From NCBI GenBank assembly GCA_032433595.1, contig JASWJB010000070.1, positions 62,001-126,000 of the forward strand: a DNA stretch of 64,000 nucleotides. Direction: 5' to 3'. The position numbers were made by a program, and so were the translations under genes. Below, one piece after another: positions 56,703-64,000 of this stretch. Numbering within the stretch: the stretch's first letter is position 1; each line of letters opens with the position of its first letter. Below the pieces are notes generated by a model that searched no databases, was not told where the DNA came from, and was given only the letters and a program-made list of their open reading frames with translations. This DNA is from Conoideocrella luteorostrata (lineage: Eukaryota > Ascomycota > Sordariomycetes > Hypocreales > Clavicipitaceae).

Positions 56703-57301
56703 AGTGTTGTACACTGGGCTCACAGGCAAGTAATAGTGTCATGAAAGAGCGTAGTTTAGGATATGTAGAGGTTATGTAAAACACGCAGATGGTACCTTGT
56801 TACTGGTCATATATAAGGATTTCATTAATTGTAAATGCCGAGAATTGGCAAACCGCTGTTGTGTATATTACTGAGGTCATTCATTGCTGACCCACGTGGC
56901 GCATAATCACCGACAGCTACAGCTTTAACACCGAAACGATTGGATCTTGGCTACGGTGATAAGCCAACACTACTAGCTTAGTACCACCATGCTTCGGGGA
57001 TTTCCCAAATGACTTACTTTGGTTGGTATGGGACGTCATTATGTCCGATGCAGTTGTGTATGACTTCCCTACTTGGTGTTCGAAATATGCGATCTATGGT
57101 GACGGAGATAGGCAATAGCATGACGGATCATCTGTGCATCATGGAAGATTATCATCGCGATGTATAAAAGGACTACTATGCCGCGTAAATAAAGAAAAAA
57201 AATATTGATCAAAGTGAAACTCGTCATTGAAGCCATACTCGGATTAACTCACTAATTGCACAAATAGTTCCGCCAGTGTCGCTCAGTCATATTCTTTTAC
57301 A
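56703..57301. promoter_or_regulatory. Divergent intergenic region between two SDR genes
   Basis: 600 bp, A+T-rich. TATAAA at 57163-57168 lies about 135 bp upstream of the 57302 ATG. Confidence 0.45.
57163..57168 (+). promoter_or_regulatory. TATA box of the SDR gene at 57302
   Basis: TATAAA about 135 bp upstream of the ATG. Positional inference. Confidence 0.4.
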
Positions 57302-58192
57302 ATGGTCAGCAAGTGTGCGCAAACACCTGTATGGTTCATCGCTGCAGCTTCAAGCGGCTTTGGTCATGAGATTGCCTCGAATGCTCTCAAACGAGGTCAC
57401 AAGGTGATTGCGACTGCTCGGAAGATTGAACGGATACAGGACTTAGCAGATGCCGGCGCTCACACAATGGCATTTGACGTTGCATCTCCTATCTCTACTA
57501 TCGAGGGTATCGCCAAGCAAGTATTCGACAAGCACAGCAGGGTGGACTATCTCGTCAATACGGCCGGCTTCATTCTGGAGGGCTCAGTGGAGGAAGTTTC
57601 TCGAGAAGAACTATACGATAGCTTCAATACAAACGTGTTTGGAGTGATGAACACCCTGCGGGCCTTCTTACCATATATACGATCGCAACCTGCAGCAGCA
57701 AATGGTGTGCGGGCTACTGTTGTCACTTTCGGAAGTCTGGGTAGTTGGAGAGGCGGTGCGAGCTTTTCCGTCTATGCCATGACCAAGGCTTGTGTCTCGT
57801 CGCTTGCGGAATCTCTTCACGAAGAACTCGCCCCTTTCAAGATCCGAGCTACGGTCGTTGAGCCAGGATACTTTCGGACTGCATTTCTCAACCCCGGAGT
57901 CATGGTTCAGTCTAAGGAGCGCATTGAAGCATATAATGATGAGAGCACGCCAACTGGACAGACCAGAAGGCGTTTGATTGAGGTGGATAGCAACCAGCCT
58001 GGGGATGTGGTCAAGGGCTGCCAGGTCATTGTCGATGCGTTGACGGCTACTGGTGTTACTCAAGGTAGAGACTTGCCGGTGAGAATTATTCTGGGCAAAG
58101 ATTGCGATCATGTTATTAGGGATAAATGCTCACAAACAATTGGGATTTTGGATGAGTGGAAAGATGCTATCCGGAGTACTGATCATGATTAG
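57302..58192 (+). CDS. Short-chain dehydrogenase/reductase, classical type
   Basis: Single exon, 296 aa. Catalytic Tyr158 and Lys162 are in SVYAMTKAC, and a NTAG (86-89) stands for the usual NNAG. The cofactor loop is FIAAASSGFGHEI, so the TG of TGxxxGxG is replaced by Ala-Ala while the Gly-x-Gly part is kept. IATARK after strand 2 suggests NADP preference (Arg after the second strand). AFDVASPIST gives the conserved Asp. The C-terminal 70 residues fit the KR-type oxidoreductases that act on steroid- or retinol-like or polyketide alcohols. Substrate unknown. It sits divergent from the broken SDR; sequence similarity between them is only family-level, so they are not recent duplicates. Confidence 0.85.
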   Translation: MVSKCAQTPVWFIAAASSGFGHEIASNALKRGHKVIATARKIERIQDLADAGAHTMAFDVASPISTIEGIAKQVFDKHSRVDYLVNTAGFILEGSVEEVSREELYDSFNTNVFGVMNTLRAFLPYIRSQPAAANGVRATVVTFGSLGSWRGGASFSVYAMTKACVSSLAESLHEELAPFKIRATVVEPGYFRTAFLNPGVMVQSKERIEAYNDESTPTGQTRRRLIEVDSNQPGDVVKGCQVIVDALTATGVTQGRDLPVRIILGKDCDHVIRDKCSQTIGILDEWKDAIRSTDHD

Positions 58193-60916
58193 GGGCCAAG
58201 GATGGAAACCCTAGGAAACTGTGGTATTGAAGATACTCTAGATCAATGCCATTGACACGAGCAGTTCACGAAACTAGATGTCCACCACTGGTGACGTTCT
58301 TGTTACTCAAATATTAATGTCTCTGTTCGTGATTGGTAGTTTCGTAGCGAGCCAGGGCCAGAAGTGCGACGGGAGAACCGTGAAGTGCAATATTGTAGAG
58401 TATACCATCAAAGAGACGAGGCAAGCTTTGGCCATGTCTCAATTTACGTGGCACGATCAGACTCAGTACCATATCGGAATCAGTGTACTCCGTGCCTACC
58501 GCGTGCTAGGTGTTGCTTCAATTACGGCGTACTTAACAGAAAATGCTAAGCGATGTTTGTGTGGCCTCCAAGCGAGACCGTTTTAGGATGATTGCCTCTC
58601 TTTTGCCAAAAGAAACATCCGTACCGAATACTGGCGAATTCAGGTCTATTGGCCCGTTATTCTTAGAGATAGATTTCAGTGTCACACGCCATGCCCACAT
58701 CGATGTCCTGCAAGGACGAGGGCCAAACATAAACAAGATGATGTACAGGTATTCAGTTTACTGCGATGCTGCAGGACGTGGAGATTTTCCACCTGCCTTG
58801 GAAAAGTATCGCGCCCCGTGGCGCCAGGAACCGGATAACCGGGTAATTCACGACCAACCATGAGAGGTTGTCCTCAGATGGCCTAACTACTACCTTCTCG
58901 AACCGTTTGTCCAAGCGCAGAAACAAAGTTTTAGCTAACGGGAGCTCCGTGCTCTGGTGTCCTGTTAGTCCTGCTCTGCAGTGAATAAGTGGTTCAAGCG
59001 GCTACCGTCCCCCGGCGTATTAATTTCGTTGGCCCCAGTTTGCGTACCAAAAAGCATGAACCGCTCGCTGAGTATACCACAGCACAGGTCGGTAAATGAG
59101 GCAATCGATGTGTTCCTCTGCATGGTTTCCAGTTTCCTGCCAGCAGGATGGAGTAGTGTGCCGACATGTCATTTTCATTCTTCTGCATGTCGCACCAAGA
59201 CATGTCGGCTAGTCGCAAAAATTTCCTCTCCATGGCCAACACGGCGATTCGGCAGTTGCTACTTTGTCAGATTTTTGCAGATATAATGATGGAGCGGTTG
59301 GATAGTAAGGTGTCACGACACCATCATGCATGGCATGACAGCGCTCCGGCATAATTAATTACGAATACCAACCAAACAGCGTTCAGCAGGGAGGGGGGAC
59401 AAGCCTATGACAGCGCTGGTAGCAACCCTCCCAACACGAGGTGGCTGACGAACGGCAAGCCTACTACTCCGTTTGGAATAGGCACTTGGTTAGTTAGTAT
59501 GATACCGACATCATCATAGCGATCCCAGTGATACCGCCAGGTTGTCCGTGCAGTATGGCAAGGGATACGGAGTACATGCCAGGCAACAAATGACCATGGG
59601 CCACTTACCGCATATCGCGTGGACCGCGGCACCGCCCATTAACTTGCCCGCAAGGTGTTGACAAATTAATCGAGACATCCAGGGCAGAGGCAGAGTGCGT
59701 GGAGGAGGCCCTGGTGTCTCGCTTAATATGTCAGGCGCGTGGCCCGTTCCGGATTAAGCACTACTGTGGTTACTCCGTACGCAGTAATGACTACCTAATT
59801 AACTAGTTGTCTCAACCGTCGAAGCCATAGAGGATTCGGAGAAAACTCTGTAGGGGGGAATGGACCAAACTACAGCGTGCTTCGTCAGTATAGGGTTTGC
59901 ATCTGGAAATCTTGATAGGATCGAGGCTTAGTGGCGATGAGAACTCTTTATCATTCCCCAGTAATTTAATTAGCATAGGGAGTGGTTGAGAGTTTCAGGA
60001 GTCTCCCCTTTTTGTGTCTAGCTTATCCCCCCATCCTGGTCCCCATAGCCACATCGAGACCATCCTAAGTCCAGTTGGCTCGATTGGGAGGTAGCCAATC
60101 GACAGCATGCCACAGATGCGTTGGATGAATACACTCATCGTACAGAGTACTCCAGAGCTGAATCATAGTAAAATCAACCATACTAGCATGCGCCTCTGAG
60201 TAGGCGGGCAGGGGCTGTTCTCCAGAGCCGCCGTCGGCTCCAGCCGTACAGGTATGGTACAGCCTGAACGGTTGCATTTCCCAACGGGAATGGAAAGCAA
60301 ATCAATCCGCGAGGCTGACTATCATCGCGTGGCAAGTTGTGGCGTCCTCCTATGCCGTAGCATGAAAGGCGGGAGTCGGTCACGGAAAGGATATTGCCAG
60401 ACATGGACGCTAGATGAGCGTTGTTTAGACCAAAGCCGGTGGTGTTATGTACTCCGTGTTACTGCCATGCTTCAGACGGACAGAGGCCTGCGTCTTTCAG
60501 CTGGGCTAGTCAGCTACTTCGTAGTTACTGTTGGAGTACGGAGTACGGAGTAGTACTACGGAGTAGTTACTCCAAGAACGAGCAAGGGTGTGGATGGTGT
60601 CAACGCCCGCCCAGACATTCTGTCTGACTAGTCCCATTCACTTCACTTGGAGACCCGGCAGCCATCAAGCCGGGGGGCATCCATGCATGAGCTGAGAGAC
60701 ACTCATTTTCTGTGGTGCCAGCAAGATCGACCCAGTCACCGTTCTCTGAGACCTGGTCCTGTCAATCTCCCCGCCGTTTCTCTCGATATGTTAAGAAGTT
60801 CAATTTGTACTTCTTCAACTTGCACCGTTCATCGTCCACGATCCACTGACCTGCGATTTTGCGGCTCACGACTCCCCTTCATGATCGCGGCATGATGATG
60901 CAGTTGTAGCCTCACA
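58193..60916. other. Gene-poor 2.7-kb region rich in TACGGAGTA-type motifs
   Basis: No gene is well supported. A 102-codon frame at 58278-58586 begins with a hydrophobic, signal-like stretch (ILMSLFVIGSFVASQG) but has no homologue I know. Exact nonamer copies are at 59566 and 59771, and a three-copy cluster at 60533-60573. Confidence 0.5.
60533..60573. repeat. Clustered inverted/direct TACGGAGTA repeats
   Basis: 41 bp hold three exact TACGGAGTA units (60537, 60544, 60557), the first two overlapping by two bases, and the segment begins with GGAGTA and ends with TTACTCC, so it can also fold back on itself. Confidence 0.9.
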
Positions 60917-63900
60917 ATGGCTATTGACCTAGGAGACAACCCAACGGGCGCCGCCATCTCACATGTATGGGGATTCGTCGAGGCTCGAGGATTTAGTCTC
61001 AACCTGGTACGTGTCCACCATGATTTAACTACAACAGCAATTCGAATATCCGCACTCAATATCTAGCTGGACAGGTCTTTTTGGGGGGGCGGGAGGTGTT
61101 TGGGGTGCCGCAGCTCATCAACTGCCTCATTGCAATGATATCTAACGTTCGGTGTATTAGGGAGGTGATCAAGATCCGAGGCAGGGGTCAGCCCGCAATG
61201 GCTCGTCCGGAGGAACGTTGAGTACCACGGCCAATAATAAAGGATCGTCACTTCAGAAGTTGGGAACAACATTCATACCTGTAAGCGTCATTGTGGGTGT
61301 ATGCCTTGTCATCTTCATCATACTGCGTCGATACTGCAAGCGCGTATATGCGCCTAGGACAATTCCAGAATTGCGTACACCAGAGTAAGTATTGATCGTC
61401 ACTTTTGCACTGTCCCGATGGCTTTGACAATACTTGTCTTTGATGAAGCTGAACAAAAACTCACCATTTCACAGCTTACCTAGCCCTCCGCTGCCAAAAG
61501 GATGGTTCAACTGGATCATCCCGTTCTTCAAGACGCCAGATACGTGGGTCCTCAACCATGGATCCCTCGATGGCTTCTTCTTTCTCCGATTTCTCAAAGT
61601 AATGCGCAATATATGCCTTGTTGGCTGTCTGATCACATTTCCCGTCCTATTTCCTGTTCATATTACTGGAGGGGGCAACGGCAGTGATCTGGATGCGTTG
61701 ACCATCGGCAATGTGACAAACCCCCAAAAGCTCCTCGCTCATGTCTTTACAGCATGGGTGTTCTTTGGTAATACATCTCCTCGTTTATCGCCTAGTTTCA
61801 CTGCAGTTTACTGACGTTTTCACACAGGCTTCGTCCTCTACACCATTGTGAGAGAGTGTATATACTACGTGAACCTTCGGCAAGCATACCTGTCAAATCC
61901 GTATTACGCAGACAGGATCTCCTCCCGCACCATCATGCTAACCTGCGTTCCGAGAGAGTATCAAGACGAACGCAGGCTTCGAAAGCTCTATGGAGATGAG
62001 GTAAAGCGAGTGTTCATTCTGCGAACATCGAAGGCTCTTGCCAAGATGGTGAAGGAGCGCGAACAAACTGCGGAGCGATTGGAAAAGGCCGAAATAGCAC
62101 TCATCAGGTCCGCGAATTTGGCGAGAAAGAAGGAGATCGCAAAAGACCCAGGACTCGCTGAACCTTCGACTCTTGTGGGTGCAGCTTCTATAAGCGAATC
62201 TGCCAACTCGAAACAAGATCTAGTCTCGGTTCCTAGCGGAAGTACGGCTAACGAAACGGCGAGAGAGAACCAACTCGAGGTGGAGCTGCCTGGATCCATG
62301 ATATATCTGGAGGCGTTGGGCGACAAGCAAGACAAGGACGCTACGCAGCAGAACGGAGCCGAAGTGAGCGAGAAAACGGGTGACACGAAAAGAGACGAGG
62401 ACGATGAGGAATACCAGCATCCTTATGGGCTTGCAGGTAACATTCCTGATGTCAGAGGATCAGTAGCCGCGCAGTGGATTCCCGTCACACGACGACCGTA
62501 CCACCGACCGGTTGGCAACTTTTTCCGCCGCGTAGACACTATCCGGTGGACACGATTCCGACTCCGTGAGTTGAATATACAGATTTACAAGATGCGAAAG
62601 CAAGTCAAGCGCGGGGACGGAATCACTCTGCCAACTGTTTTCGTTGAATTTCACAGCCAAGAAGCAGCCCAGGCAGCTCATCAAGTTCTGTCGCACCACC
62701 GACCACTGCAAATGTCGTCGCGAATGATTGGTGTTCGACCGGACGAAATCATCTGGTCGTGCCTGCGGATGGCTTGGTGGGAACTCATCATCAGAAGGTT
62801 CCTCATCATGGCCCTCGTAACAGCAGCAATCATTTTCTGGGCCATCCCTTCCATTTTCGTCGGAGGCATCAGCAACATTGACGGAGTGACAAATACTTTC
62901 GCGTTTCTCGGGTTTCTAAAAAAAATGCCGGAGGTTATTCTCAACTTCATCCAGAGTTTCCTCCCAGCACTCGCTCTCTCAATCTTGATGGCTATAGTGC
63001 CGTGGCTGTTACGATGTAAGGCACGTCTCCGTATTTGATCAAAGTCATGCTAACTTCAGACACTAGTTTGCGGTGCGATTTCCGGAATACCAACCACTAC
63101 TCGAGTTGAGTTGTTTGTACAAAACGTATATTTTGTCTTTCAAGTCGTACAAGTTTTTCTCATTACAACCCTCACATCAGCTGCCTCCTCAGCACTCGGC
63201 CAAATCTTGTCGAACCCACTTGGAGCCAAGGATCTTCTGGCCGAAAACATTCCGAAAGCCTCAAACTTCTACTTGTCATACATACTAATTCAGTGTCTGT
63301 TGAGCGGCGGGTTGCGTTTAGTTCAGCCGTTCGGTTTGATTAGACACTATATCATTGGGAGAATCAGCGAGATACCTCGTACAAGGTACAAGCGGTGGCT
63401 TCGTCTGGAACCATCCCGTTGGGGAAGCGTTTATCCTGTCTACACCACCATGGGTGTCATTGGTATGTTTTACTTTGTCTCTCAGCAATCATTCTGCTCA
63501 ACCTATCACTGTTTGGATGGCTATGCTGACTTCAAATCGTAACAGCACTGAGCTATGCTTTCATCGCCCCCCTTGTACTCATCTTCGCAGCCGGTGGAAT
63601 GTATGCCACACAAGTTGTGTGGAAGTACAATCTTCTATATGTAATAGACTCTGACATGGACACCAAGGGTCTCTTTTACCCCCGCGCTCTCATCCATCTC
63701 ACAATTGGCCTCTACCTGGCCGAAATTTGTCTCATCGGCATTTTGGCGCTGAGGTCAGCCTACGCGCCGCTGGCACTAATGGTTCTATTTATCATCTTCA
63801 CCGGCTTAGTCCATTTTTCACTTAGCGATGCCATCGCACCTCTTTTGCTCAATCTGCCCCAGACGATGTCCCTTGAGGGTGAGATTCAAGAAGACATAAA

Positions 63901-64000
63901 GGCGAAGGCACTTCGAGAGAAGGAATTGGCAGAAGCTCGACTTGAAGCGGAAGAAACCGGGACACCTGGTGCCGCAAACGACTACTATGACACCGAGCAG
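60917..64000 (+). CDS. CSC1/OSCA/TMEM63 (DUF221) cation channel, 3' end beyond the window
   Basis: Exons 60917-61006, 61161-61384, 61475-61767, 61828-63015, 63067-63462 and 63546 to the edge; 882 codons without interruption. Exon 2 begins after a CTAAC...TTAG acceptor, giving the Ser/Gly/Asn-rich extracellular N-terminus (NGSSGGTLSTTANNKGSS) before TM1 (IPVSVIVGVCLVIFIIL) and the family motif RRYCKRVYAPRT. Then LPKGWFNWIIPFFKTPDTWVLNHGSLDGFFFLRFLK, SRTIMLTCVPREYQDERRLRKLYG (cytosolic RRM-like domain start), a long charged loop, VFVEFHSQEAAQAAHQ, and the RSN1_7TM region (VPWLLRF..ISGIPTTTRVELFVQNVYFVFQVVQVFLITT). Members are mechanosensitive or osmosensitive, Ca2+-permeable channels of plasma or internal membranes. 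The exon 1 start is the least certain part. Confidence 0.88.

Noticed and set aside
57302..58192. Considered as an intact duplicate of the broken SDR at 55857-56702
   Set aside because: The two differ throughout (different cofactor loops, lengths and C-termini), so they are not a recent duplicate pair.
58278..58586. 102-aa ORF with a hydrophobic N-terminus, possible small secreted protein
   Set aside because: Only a signal-like stretch supports it; no paired cysteines, no promoter evidence and no known homologue.

Overview
The window comes from a filamentous ascomycete, most likely a hypocrealean Sordariomycete. The evidence is fungal gene architecture (monocistronic genes, introns of roughly 50-90 nt with GTRNGT donors, CTAAC/CTGAC branch sites and YAG acceptors), a Zn2Cys6 regulator, an AA11 LPMO, a deuterolysin, a GPI-anchored GH5_5, a CCG-6-like wall protein, a TRI14-like protein, a PTH11-type rhodopsin-domain protein and a fungal CSC1 channel. 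The order is inferred from the protein families; the sequence does not name the species. There are no rRNA, tRNA, CRISPR or operon-like structures that I could see.

Layout. 1-252: start of a PLP aminotransferase leaving the left edge. 2.0-6.0 kb: a secreted SBP56-like beta-propeller protein (8 exons) convergent with a DHA1-type MFS exporter. 6.0-10.0 kb: no gene I can assemble. 10.0-10.7 kb: AA11 LPMO. 11.8-18.5 kb: Zn2Cys6 regulator divergent from an FMN reductase, then a DUF4246 protein with a 2OG-oxygenase-like triad, and a TRI14-like secreted protein. 20.7-21.8 kb: M35 deuterolysin. 25.0-27.4 kb: three-repeat GPI wall protein and an FAD monooxygenase. 28.4-31.1 kb: a GRDP/DUF1399 protein (7 exons). 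33.5-35.1 kb: GPI-anchored GH5_5. 35.8-40.3 kb: NtaA/DszA-type flavin monooxygenase divergent from a DUR3-like symporter. 42.8-45.9 kb: rhodopsin-domain receptor-like protein and a YhhN/TMEM86 protein. 46-50.2 kb: gene-poor. 50.2-52.6 kb: OPT transporter. 53.7-58.2 kb: three SDR genes (one frameshifted) and a FrnE-like DsbA-family oxidoreductase. 58.2-60.9 kb: gene-poor. 60.9 kb to the right edge: CSC1/OSCA/TMEM63 channel.

The genes suggest a saprotroph or host-associated fungus with a degradative secretome (LPMO, GH5_5, deuterolysin), a decorated cell wall, and uptake and efflux of small nitrogenous compounds and peptides (DUR3-like, OPT, MFS). Two divergent pairs look co-regulated: regulator/FMN reductase and NtaA-type monooxygenase/DUR3-like symporter. 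No PKS, NRPS or terpene synthase is present, so there is no complete secondary-metabolite cluster here.

The strongest signal outside genes is a dispersed nonamer, TACGGAGTA (or TACTCCGTA). I counted 16 exact copies by eye, all outside coding exons, where about 0.5 would be expected by chance in 64 kb. They include a 16-bp perfect palindrome and a 41-bp three-copy cluster. Several gene models required exons that open reading frames alone do not show: the FrnE-like first exon carrying half of the CxxC, an 8-nt terminal exon in the GRDP gene, and GTCAGT donors in two membrane-protein genes. I found no convincing new multi-gene system.
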